Source of the DNA: JAAFIP01 sp031431335
GTDB taxonomy: Bacteria; Pseudomonadota; Gammaproteobacteria; Burkholderiales; Burkholderiaceae_C
Length of the DNA: 12,970 nt
Reading direction: 5' to 3'
Assembly (NCBI GenBank): GCA_031431335.1
Contig: JANPDG010000054.1
Location: 1 to 12,970 of the forward strand
In this document: in pieces, positions 1-6,615 of the stretch
Position numbering within the stretch: the first letter of the stretch is position 1
How the letters are laid out: the number at the start of each line of letters is the position of its first letter
Translations under genes and position numbers: made by a program
Notes under the pieces: model-generated
What the model was told of the DNA's origin: nothing
Seen by the model: only the letters and a program-made list of their open reading frames with translations
Database searches by the model: none

Positions 1-2
1 CG

Positions 3-1082
3 GGTAAAACGGTGACTGTAGCGGGCAATATTGGTCCCTCTTTACTGGATACGTTGTCGGCCCATATGCTGGCTCAGACCCTGCCTCAGGTGTGGGTTTT
101 GGAGTTATCAAGTTTTCAGCTCGATGAAGTTGACGGTTTCAGCCCAAAAATGGGTACGGTACTTAATATATCGCAAGATCATTTGGACTGGCACGGCAGC
201 ATGCAGGCTTATGGTGCAGCCAAGATGCGAATTTTCGGACTGCATAGTCCGGATGCAGCGCCCATGCTGCTAAACCGTGATGACCCAGCTGTGATGGCAA
301 TGGTACCAGCGCATATTAAAGGAAAGCTGCAACGCCACTACATTACTTTTGGCGTTGACGCTCCTATGCGCCCAGGCGATTGGGGGTTGGAGACTGTCAA
401 CGGCATGACTTGGTTGGTCAAAGCCATGGAGGCAGATGAAACACGCCGCCGCCGTAAAGACGATGCAGAGGAAGTTCATATTCAACGCTTGATGCCGGCT
501 GATGCACTGCGCATTCGCGGACTCCATAACGCGGCCAATGCACTGGCTGCGTTGGCGCTGGCCAGTGCGGCAGGCTGCAATCTAGCGCCAATGTTGTATG
601 GACTGCGTGAGTACCGAGGTGAACCACACCGCGTAGAGTCTGTGGGGATTGTGCAAGAGGTAGAGTATTTCGATGACAGCAAGGGCACCAATGTGGGCGC
701 TACCGTCGCGGCACTGACAGGACTGGGAGCCGACCGAAAATTAGTACTTATCCTAGGTGGCGAAGGCAAGGGCCAAGATTTTTCTCCTTTGGCGCTGCCC
801 GTCTCGCGCTACGCACGCGCTGTGGTGTTGATAGGGCGGGACGCAGCGATGATCTCAAAGGCCTTAGATTGCACGGGTGTGGATTGCGTTCAGGCTGAAA
901 ACATGGAGCACGCTGTCAAGCTGGCTACAGCGCGAGCGCACGCAGGCGATGCAGTGCTCATGTCGCCCGCATGCGCTAGCTTTGACATGTTTGAAAATTA
1001 TGAGCATAGAGCGCGGGTGTTCTGCGCTGCGGTGTCTAGCTTGGGACAAGCTGCTGGTACCCAGCTTGGAGAAGCTGCATGA
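3..1082 (+). CDS. murD: UDP-N-acetylmuramoylalanine--D-glutamate ligase, C-terminal part (5' truncated by window)
   Basis: MurD is the cytoplasmic ATP-dependent ligase that adds D-glutamate to UDP-MurNAc-L-Ala. The frame is open to the left edge, so the start and the ATP P-loop lie outside. The first visible residues (GKTVTVAGNIG) match the segment between P-loop and GNIG motif. Numbering from the first Met in the window (position 12), I see NISQDHLDWHG at 52-62 with the nearby Lys71 that is carbamylated in Mur ligases, HNAANALAAL at 172-181, DDSKGTNVGAT (substrate/Mg site, third domain), GGEGKGQDFSPL and, near the end, SPACASFDMFENYEHR. A basic/acidic insertion around residues 139-158 (RRRRKDDAEE) is absent from E. 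coli MurD, though I recall similar insertions in Burkholderiales. The stop overlaps the ftsW start in ATGA (1079-1082), suggesting translational coupling. Family assignment is secure. Confidence 0.97.
   Translation, partial: GKTVTVAGNIGPSLLDTLSAHMLAQTLPQVWVLELSSFQLDEVDGFSPKMGTVLNISQDHLDWHGSMQAYGAAKMRIFGLHSPDAAPMLLNRDDPAVMAMVPAHIKGKLQRHYITFGVDAPMRPGDWGLETVNGMTWLVKAMEADETRRRRKDDAEEVHIQRLMPADALRIRGLHNAANALAALALASAAGCNLAPMLYGLREYRGEPHRVESVGIVQEVEYFDDSKGTNVGATVAALTGLGADRKLVLILGGEGKGQDFSPLALPVSRYARAVVLIGRDAAMISKALDCTGVDCVQAENMEHAVKLATARAHAGDAVLMSPACASFDMFENYEHRARVFCAAVSSLGQAAGTQLGEAA
1038..1077 (+). promoter_or_regulatory. Paired hairpins around the ftsW ribosome binding site
   Basis: The last codons of murD contain two short perfect inverted repeats. 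AGCTTG (1038-1043) pairs with CAAGCT (1047-1052) across a 3-base loop. CAGCTT (1062-1067) pairs with AAGCTG (1072-1077) across the loop GGAG (1068-1071). That loop is the ftsW Shine-Dalgarno core, 7 bases before the ATG at 1079. Because all four arms share AGCTT/AAGCT, they can also pair crosswise. The pairing is seen directly; any regulatory effect is inference. Confidence 0.35.
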
Positions 1083-2368
1083 GCGAAATAGCCTCTAGCG
1101 CTCAGCCGGGTGTGATGCAGCGTGCGGTAGCGTGGTTCTCCGGCTTGGGTGGGGCGGCGCAATCCGCAGCGGAAGCGCTGCCAGTACGCATCGGCAGTGC
1201 TGAGTACGCTCGCACTCGCTCAACTCCTGCGCGTGTGCTGGGGTTTGACCAAGTATTGTTGTGGGTCACGGTGAGTTTATTGGCTTTTGGTTTAGTGATG
1301 GTGTATTCGGCTTCTATTGCCATGCCAGACAATCCACGTTTTTCTAGATATACGCACACACACTTTTTAATCCGTCATCTATTGTCATTGACAGTAGCTT
1401 TTATAGCAGCGCTGATAGCTTTTCAAATTCCGATGCTGACGTGGGAGAAGTACGCACCTTGGTTATTTGTCGTGTCGTTGATTTTGTTAGTTTTGGTCTT
1501 GATTCCTTTTATTGGCAAAAACGTGTATGGCGCACGGCGCTGGATTTCTTTGGGTTTCATGAATTTCCAACCATCAGAATTGGCCAAATTTGCAGTCCTG
1601 TTGTATGCAGCCGATTACATGGTGCGCAAAATGGATGTTAAAGAGAAATTCTTTCGGGCGGTACTGCCGATGGCAGTTGCGGTGGCGGTAGTAGGACTGC
1701 TGCTACTCGCAGAGCCTGATATGGGGGCATTCATGGTGATCGCTGTGATTGCGATGGGGATACTATTTTTGGGCGGCGTCAACGCACGGATGTTCTTCCT
1801 TATAGCGGCAGTCATGCTTGTTGCTTTTGTGCTCATGGTTGCGCTGAGCGATTGGAGGCGAGAGCGAATTTTTGCCTACCTGGATCCATGGAGTGAAAAG
1901 CATGCCTTAGGCAAAGGCTACCAACTGTCACACTCCTTGATAGCCATTGGTCGCGGGGAGATATTTGGTGTTGGTTTAGGCGGCAGTGTGGAGAAGCTTC
2001 ACTGGTTACCTGAAGCGCATACTGATTTTTTATTGGCCGTGATTGGCGAAGAATTTGGTCTGATCGGTGTGCTGGCAGTGATTGGTTTATTCCTCTGGCT
2101 AACATACCGCATCATGCACATCGGGCGACAAGCGGTTGCACTAGAGCGATTGTTTGCAGGGCTGGTAGCGCAAGGCGTAGGTATTTGGATGGGCTTTCAA
2201 GCATTTATCAATATGGGTGTGAACTTGGGCGCACTACCTACCAAAGGACTAACTTTACCTCTGATGAGCTACGGAGGCTCAGCTATTTTGATGAATTTAG
2301 TCGCGCTCGCTGTGGTGCTGCGTGTTGACTACGAGAACAAACAACTCATGCGCGGAGGTCGCGTATGA
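1079..2368 (+). CDS. ftsW: Septal peptidoglycan glycosyltransferase FtsW (SEDS family)
   Basis: FtsW is the polytopic inner-membrane SEDS protein that polymerises lipid II at the division septum together with FtsI (PBP3). The 429-residue product has about 55 polar residues before the first membrane span (around 57-80) and roughly ten hydrophobic segments in total. Hallmarks are FQPSELAKF (163-171), EPDMG (212-216), the large extracellular loop leading to LPEAHTDFLLAVIGEEFG (309-327; Asp316 matches the Asp proposed as catalytic in SEDS proteins), and PTKGLTLPLMSYGGS (387-401), the motif that separates FtsW from RodA. The start at 1079 has GGAGA (1068-1072) at good distance and overlaps the murD stop; the end overlaps murG in ATGA. 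It lies in the canonical murD-ftsW-murG order. FtsW rather than RodA is supported by motif and context. Confidence 0.97.
   Translation: MSEIASSAQPGVMQRAVAWFSGLGGAAQSAAEALPVRIGSAEYARTRSTPARVLGFDQVLLWVTVSLLAFGLVMVYSASIAMPDNPRFSRYTHTHFLIRHLLSLTVAFIAALIAFQIPMLTWEKYAPWLFVVSLILLVLVLIPFIGKNVYGARRWISLGFMNFQPSELAKFAVLLYAADYMVRKMDVKEKFFRAVLPMAVAVAVVGLLLLAEPDMGAFMVIAVIAMGILFLGGVNARMFFLIAAVMLVAFVLMVALSDWRRERIFAYLDPWSEKHALGKGYQLSHSLIAIGRGEIFGVGLGGSVEKLHWLPEAHTDFLLAVIGEEFGLIGVLAVIGLFLWLTYRIMHIGRQAVALERLFAGLVAQGVGIWMGFQAFINMGVNLGALPTKGLTLPLMSYGGSAILMNLVALAVVLRVDYENKQLMRGGRV
2347..2367 (+). promoter_or_regulatory. Hairpin presenting the murG ribosome binding site
   Basis: CATGCGC (2347-2353) can pair with GCGTATG (2361-2367) in a 7-bp stem that includes one G-U pair. 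The 7-base loop is GGAGGTC (2354-2360), the full murG Shine-Dalgarno sequence. The murG ATG (2365-2367) forms the end of the right arm, so the fold would expose the SD but pair the start codon. The complementarity is seen; a function in coupling to ftsW translation is inferred. Confidence 0.35.
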
Positions 2369-3432
2369 GTAAGACGGCATTGATCATGGCGGGGGGCACA
2401 GGAGGTCATATATTTCCTGGCTTGGCTGTTGCAGAGGCATTGCGCGCGCGCGGTTGGCAAGTGCAGTGGTTGGGTGCGCCAGACAGTATGGAGTCGAGAC
2501 TCGTGCCGCCTCGTGGCTTCACACTCAATACGATTGATTTTTCGGGGGTTCGCGGCAAAGGCATGCTGACGTTGGCACTATTACCTGTGCGCTTACTCAA
2601 AGCTTTTTGGCAGAGTATCCAAGTGATTCGCCGTGTTAAGCCGCATGTGTTGGTGGGGCTTGGGGGGTATATCAGTTTCCCTGCTGGAATGATGGCGGTA
2701 CTTATGGGTATACCGTTAGTACTGCACGAGCAAAATTCAGTAGCAGGCATGGCCAATAAAATTTTGGCCGGTGTGGCTGATAAGGTTTTCACAGCTTTTC
2801 CTGATGTATTTGCCCAGGCAGAATGGGTGGGCAATCCACTCCGCGAAGAGTTTTTACATCAAGCTGACCCTGACGTACGTTTTACTGGGCGCGGTAAACC
2901 GCTCAATTTGCTAGTCATCGGAGGGAGCCTTGGGGCTAAAGCCCTGAACGAAATTGTGCCGCAAGCTATGGCGTTACTGCCCTTGGAATTGCGGCCCACG
3001 ATCATTCATCAGAGCGGGGAAAAACAAATTGATGCCCTGCGTGCCAATTACGCTGCTGCAGGCGTTAAGGCTACATTGACGCCATTTATTGACAATACGG
3101 CAGATGCATTTGCGCATGCCGATCTCATTGTTTGTCGTGCGGGTGCCTCAACTGTTACTGAAATTGCAGCTGTAGGCGCTGCGGCGCTATTCGTGCCATT
3201 CCCCGCAGCGGTAGACGATCATCAAACTAAAAATGCTCAGTTTTTGAGTGATCAAGATGCTGCCCAATTAGTGCAGCAAAAAGATTTGAGCCCCCAATGG
3301 CTGGCTGACATGATAAAAAATTTAGAACTCTCTGACTTAATCAGTACTGCAAAAAAAGCTAAGAAAATGCAAAAACTATACGCTACCGAAGCTGTCGTGT
3401 CAGCCTGTGAATCTCTAGGAGTTAAGTCGTGA
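2365..3432 (+). CDS. murG: UDP-GlcNAc:lipid I GlcNAc transferase MurG
   Basis: MurG is the peripheral inner-membrane GT-B glycosyltransferase that adds GlcNAc to lipid I, making lipid II, the substrate of FtsW. The 355-residue length is typical. Visible motifs: the glycine-rich GGTGGH loop at 10-15 followed by FPGLAVAEAL, GLGGYISFPAG (98-108), LHEQNSVAG (120-128), WVGNPLR (154-160), the second glycine-rich loop GGSLGAKALNE (186-196), and the UDP-GlcNAc site CRAGASTVTEIAAVGAAALF (257-276), with Glu266 corresponding to the conserved ribose-binding Glu, then DDHQTKNA (284-291). The start codon sits 5 bases after a near-perfect GGAGGT (2354-2359) and overlaps the ftsW stop in ATGA. The end overlaps murC in GTGA. 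Assignment is secure. Confidence 0.97.
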   Translation: MSKTALIMAGGTGGHIFPGLAVAEALRARGWQVQWLGAPDSMESRLVPPRGFTLNTIDFSGVRGKGMLTLALLPVRLLKAFWQSIQVIRRVKPHVLVGLGGYISFPAGMMAVLMGIPLVLHEQNSVAGMANKILAGVADKVFTAFPDVFAQAEWVGNPLREEFLHQADPDVRFTGRGKPLNLLVIGGSLGAKALNEIVPQAMALLPLELRPTIIHQSGEKQIDALRANYAAAGVKATLTPFIDNTADAFAHADLIVCRAGASTVTEIAAVGAAALFVPFPAAVDDHQTKNAQFLSDQDAAQLVQQKDLSPQWLADMIKNLELSDLISTAKKAKKMQKLYATEAVVSACESLGVKS

Positions 3433-4829
3433 AGCACGCCGTTCGCCGTATTCATTTCGTGGGGATAGGCGGCTCTGGCATGTCTGCAATCGCCGAGGTG
3501 TTGCATAACTTAGGGTATGTGGTTTCAGGCTCTGACCAATTGGACAGTTCAACTCTACGCCGCCTGGCGGGACTTGGAATTACGACTCACATCAGACATG
3601 CAGCTAGCAATGTGCAAGGAGCAGATGCGGTAGTCGTTTCTACTGCAGTGAAGGCTGATAACGTTGAAGTGGTGGCTGCGCGCGAGCAACGTATTACGAT
3701 CGTGCCTCGCGCTTTAATGCTGGCAGAACTAATGCGTCTGAAAAGTGGAATCGCCATTGCAGGTACGCATGGAAAGACAACGACCACCAGCCTAGTAGCG
3801 AGTGTGCTCCAGGCTGCCGGTCTGGATCCTACCTTTGTCATCGGTGGCCGTTTGAACAGTGCCGGGGCCAACGCACAACTGGGCAAAGGTGACTATATTG
3901 TGGTCGAAGCTGATGAGTCAGATGCTTCGTTTCTGCATTTGCTGCCTGTCATGGCGGTGGTTACCAACATCGATGCTGACCATATGGAGACCTATGACCA
4001 TGATTTTGATCGGCTTAAAACTGCGTTCGTAGATTTTTTGCATCGTATGCCCTTTTACGGTACAGCAGTCTTGTGCACTGATGACGCTGTTGTGCGCGAT
4101 ATTGTGGGCAAGGTGACTTGCCCTGTGACGACTTACGGTATGAACGAAGGGTCGCAGATTCGCGCTTTGAATGTGCGCGCAGTTAATGGTCAAATGCACT
4201 TTGTAGTGAAGCGAAGAAATGGCGTTGTTCTACCTGATATTGATGTGGTGCTTAACTTGCCAGGTCATCATAACGTGCTTAACGCATTGGCAGCTATTGC
4301 TGTGGCGACTGAGCTGGATGTGCCTGTTGCTGCGATCCAAAGTGCATTGCTAGGCTTTGAGGGGGTGGGCCGTCGCTTCCAAAGTTATGGCCAAGCACCA
4401 GCCAAGGACGGAGGCAGTTTTACCGTGATCGACGATTATGGTCACCATCCAGTAGAAATGGCGGCGACATTGGCTGCAGCGCGTGGCGCTTTTCCAGGAC
4501 AAAGGCTACTGCTCGCTTTTCAGCCTCACCGATATACCCGTACACGCGACTGCTTTGAGGATTTTGTCAAAGTAATTGGTGAGGCAGATATGGTCTTGTT
4601 GTCAGAAGTGTATGCCGCTGGCGAGACACCAATTGTGGCAGCTGATGGCCGCGCATTGGTGCGTGCATTGAGGGTGGCGGGCAAAGTCGAGCCAATTTTT
4701 GTGGATGATATTGCGAGCATGGCCCAAGCCGTGATCGACGCGGCGCGTTCTGGCGATGTGGTCATGTGCATGGGCGCAGGTTCGATTGGAACTATTCCAG
4801 CAAAAATTATTGAAATGCTACAAAAATAG
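3429..4829 (+). CDS. murC: UDP-N-acetylmuramate--L-alanine ligase MurC
   Basis: MurC catalyses the first peptide addition of cytoplasmic peptidoglycan synthesis, joining L-Ala to UDP-MurNAc with ATP. The 466-residue protein shows all three Mur ligase domains: the N-terminal UDP-binding Rossmann motif HFVGIGGSGMSAIAEVL (9-25), the ATPase P-loop AGTHGKTTTTS (111-121), EADESDASF (160-168) and NIDADHMETY (180-189), HHNVLNALAA (280-289), and the C-terminal ligand domain with DDYGHHPVE (335-343), FQPHRYTRT (364-372) and MGAGSIG (448-454). I chose the GTG at 3429 because it overlaps the murG stop (GTGA) and is preceded by AGGAG (3417-3421) at 7 bases. It is the only dcw junction here that uses GTG. 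The stop TAG (4827-4829) is itself embedded in an AGGAG-like sequence. Assignment is secure. Confidence 0.98.
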   Translation: MKHAVRRIHFVGIGGSGMSAIAEVLHNLGYVVSGSDQLDSSTLRRLAGLGITTHIRHAASNVQGADAVVVSTAVKADNVEVVAAREQRITIVPRALMLAELMRLKSGIAIAGTHGKTTTTSLVASVLQAAGLDPTFVIGGRLNSAGANAQLGKGDYIVVEADESDASFLHLLPVMAVVTNIDADHMETYDHDFDRLKTAFVDFLHRMPFYGTAVLCTDDAVVRDIVGKVTCPVTTYGMNEGSQIRALNVRAVNGQMHFVVKRRNGVVLPDIDVVLNLPGHHNVLNALAAIAVATELDVPVAAIQSALLGFEGVGRRFQSYGQAPAKDGGSFTVIDDYGHHPVEMAATLAAARGAFPGQRLLLAFQPHRYTRTRDCFEDFVKVIGEADMVLLSEVYAAGETPIVAADGRALVRALRVAGKVEPIFVDDIASMAQAVIDAARSGDVVMCMGAGSIGTIPAKIIEMLQK

Positions 4830-4836
4830 GAGCTAA

Positions 4837-4883
4837 ATGCGTAATAATCCTTTAGGACTAAAGCGTAAGGTATGAAACTATGA
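4837..4883 (+). other. Two chained mini-ORFs between murC and ddlB (candidate translational relay)
   Basis: The murC stop lies in TAGGAG (4827-4832), which acts as a plausible Shine-Dalgarno four bases before an ATG at 4837. That frame encodes MRNNPLGLKRKV and stops at 4873-4875. An ATG at 4872 overlaps this stop as ATGA and encodes only MKL, stopping at 4881-4883. The ddlB ATG (4880) in turn overlaps that stop, again as ATGA. The frames are read directly; whether they are translated is unknown, and the ddlB ATG also has its own weak SD (TAAGG, 4866-4870). I do not recognise the peptide. Confidence 0.25.
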
Positions 4884-5815
4884 ACTTTGGCAAGGTTGCA
4901 GTGCTATTTGGTGGTGCATCGGCAGAACGCGAGGTCTCGCTAATGTCGGGAGCGGGTGTGCTTAAGGCTCTGCAGTCTCATGGTGTGGATGCGCACGCAT
5001 TCGATCCATCGCAGCGCGAATTGAGTGAGCTTAAGCGGGAAGGCTTTTCCCGCTGCTTTATTGCATTGCATGGGCGCTTTGGTGAGGACGGTACGGTACA
5101 GGGCGCGCTAGAGCTGCTGGGTATTCCCTACACTGGTTCTGGTGTCATGGCGTCGTCGATAGCAATGGACAAAGTGATGACCAAACGGGTTTGGTTATCT
5201 GAAGGCTTGCCCACACCTGCTTGGCGAGAAGTAGTTAATGCCAACGAAACTGAAAAAGCCTTAACTGAATTAGGTGCTCCCATGATCGTGAAGCCAGCGC
5301 GTGAAGGCTCTACTCTGGGTTTGACCAAAGTAATAAAAGCAAGCCAATGTGCTGCAGCATACGCATTGGCTGCAGAGCACGATTCGCTGGTGCTGTGCGA
5401 GCAGTTCATTAGCGGGGATGAAGTGACTGGCCCGATTCTTGGGGCAGGAGCCAGTGCCAAAGCTTTCCCGGTAATACGTGTTGTAGCTCCAGGCGGTAAT
5501 TACGACTATCACAACAAATACTTTGGGGAAGAGACTAAGTACCACGTTCCTTGTGGTTTGCCAGCGGGCGAGGAGGAGTCTATTCAGGAGCTAATGGTTA
5601 GAGCCTACCGGACTTTAGGTTGTAAAGGCTGGGCCCGTGCAGACGTGATGATTGACAGCAAAACACGTAAGCCTTATTTGTTAGAGATTAACACCTCACC
5701 AGGCATGACCAGCCATTCTCTGGTGCCTATGTCAGCACGCGCAGCGGGCATGAGTTACGAAGATTTGTGTTTGCATATTTTGTGCACTGCAACTTTAGAG
5801 CACAGTAAGCCATGA
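4880..5815 (+). CDS. ddlB: D-alanine--D-alanine ligase (DdlB type)
   Basis: Ddl is a cytoplasmic ATP-grasp ligase that makes the D-Ala-D-Ala dipeptide used by MurF; it is the target of D-cycloserine. The 311-residue product has the expected length and motifs: FGGASAEREVSLMSG (10-24, with Glu17 near the first D-Ala site), ALHGRFGEDGTVQGALELLG (62-81), YTGSGVMASSIAMDK (84-98), the ATP-grasp lysine in IVKPAREGSTLG (136-147), CEQFISGDEVT (173-183), YDYHNKY (208-214), RADVMID (253-259), and the Mg-binding end LLEINTSPGMTSHSLVP (267-283) with Glu269 and Asn271. An in-frame stop at 4859 leaves the ATG at 4880 as the only sensible start; its SD TAAGG (4866-4870) is weak. The stop overlaps ftsQ by 4 bases. 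Secure as Ddl; the B designation rests on location in the dcw cluster. Confidence 0.96.
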   Translation: MNFGKVAVLFGGASAEREVSLMSGAGVLKALQSHGVDAHAFDPSQRELSELKREGFSRCFIALHGRFGEDGTVQGALELLGIPYTGSGVMASSIAMDKVMTKRVWLSEGLPTPAWREVVNANETEKALTELGAPMIVKPAREGSTLGLTKVIKASQCAAAYALAAEHDSLVLCEQFISGDEVTGPILGAGASAKAFPVIRVVAPGGNYDYHNKYFGEETKYHVPCGLPAGEEESIQELMVRAYRTLGCKGWARADVMIDSKTRKPYLLEINTSPGMTSHSLVPMSARAAGMSYEDLCLHILCTATLEHSKP

Positions 5816-6606
5816 TGCAAGCTGTGCTAACGCCTTTGGACGTTCGCCTGATGAATGTCAGCGCGACAGTCTTGGGCGTGGGGGTGTGTGTGGCTGCTTT
5901 AGTGGGAGCTGCGGGTTGGGCAGTGCGTCATCCAACGTTTGCTGTAACGCGCATTATTGTGCAGGGGGAGACCGCGCATAACAACGATATTACTCTGCGG
6001 GCTAATGTGGCTTCACGACTACAAGGTAATTTTTTCACATTAGACCTATCTAACGCGCAAAGCGTTTTTGAGTCGATACCTTGGGTGCGCAAGGTCACTG
6101 TGCGTAGAGAGTTTCCTAATCGCCTATTGGTGAAGTTGGAGGAGCATAGTAGTGCAGGTTTCTGGGGCGAGGATAGCGATTCAAAATTGGTCAACACCTT
6201 TGGAGAGGTGTTTGAAGCAAATATCGGCGATGTAGAGAACGAAGAATTACCCCGCTTGATTGGGCCAGACGGGCAAAGCCCACATGTCTTAGAGATGTAC
6301 TTAAAGCTACAACAGCTGATTACACCGTTAGATGCATCGATTGAAGAGCTATCTCTAACTGGACGCGGAGGCTGGCGATTGCAGTTGGATGGTGGCGCCA
6401 TATTCGAGATGGGACGCGGTAGTGTAGATGAATTATCTGCACGCCTGCTTAGTTTCACGCAAACATACACCCAAGTGCTATCAGCTTATCAGCGCTCTGG
6501 GTTAGATAGAGTGGAGTCAGTTGACCTGCGACATAGCGATGGTTATGCAATTAGGCTGCGCGGAGTGACCACAACCGTCTCGACTGCAGTATCCGATAAG
6601 AAATAG
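5812..6606 (+). CDS. ftsQ: Cell division protein FtsQ
   Basis: FtsQ is a bitopic inner-membrane protein whose periplasmic part recruits FtsB and FtsL and links the cytoplasmic ring to septal synthesis. The 264-residue product has a short cytoplasmic N-terminus, one membrane span at about 17-38 (hydrophobic, ending GWAVRH), then a POTRA domain from about 43 to 111 (FAVTRIIVQGE ... IPWVRKVTVRREFPNRLLVKLEE), and the beta domain containing LVNTFGEVFEA (126-136), LPRLIGP (146-152) and GWRLQLDGG (187-195). Start choice is uncertain: the ATG at 5812 overlaps the ddlB stop, an in-frame ATG follows immediately at 5815, and a third lies at 5851 just before the span; none has a strong SD. I keep 5812 because the overlap matches the other junctions. 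Sequence conservation in FtsQ is low, but context and architecture are convincing. Confidence 0.95.
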   Translation: MMQAVLTPLDVRLMNVSATVLGVGVCVAALVGAAGWAVRHPTFAVTRIIVQGETAHNNDITLRANVASRLQGNFFTLDLSNAQSVFESIPWVRKVTVRREFPNRLLVKLEEHSSAGFWGEDSDSKLVNTFGEVFEANIGDVENEELPRLIGPDGQSPHVLEMYLKLQQLITPLDASIEELSLTGRGGWRLQLDGGAIFEMGRGSVDELSARLLSFTQTYTQVLSAYQRSGLDRVESVDLRHSDGYAIRLRGVTTTVSTAVSDKK

Positions 6607-6613
6607 AGGTGAT
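6606..6613 (+). promoter_or_regulatory. Strong Shine-Dalgarno sequence of ftsA
   Basis: GAGGTGAT at 6606-6613 is complementary over eight bases to the 3' end of 16S rRNA and lies just before the ATG at 6616. It begins on the last base of the ftsQ stop codon. It is the longest SD match in the window and fixes the ftsA start. Confidence 0.8.
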
Positions 6614-6615
6614 AT

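Noticed and set aside
3..14. GKT at the left edge read as the MurD ATP P-loop
   Set aside because: It is followed directly by VTVAGNIG, which in MurD lies after the P-loop domain helix; the real GTNGKTT motif must be upstream of the window.
2406..2834. 142-codon antisense frame opposite murG
   Set aside because: No family resemblance; explained as a shadow of the murG codons.
4837..4875. Mini-ORF as the remnant of a frameshifted longer ddlB N-terminus
   Set aside because: Ddl proteins normally begin only a few residues before the GKVAVLFGG strand, so the ddlB frame from 4880 already looks complete.
5928..6470. 180-codon antisense frame opposite ftsQ
   Set aside because: Its product has low-complexity Ser/Arg/Thr composition with no recognisable family, and the opposite strand encodes a clear FtsQ. 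It is a codon-bias shadow.
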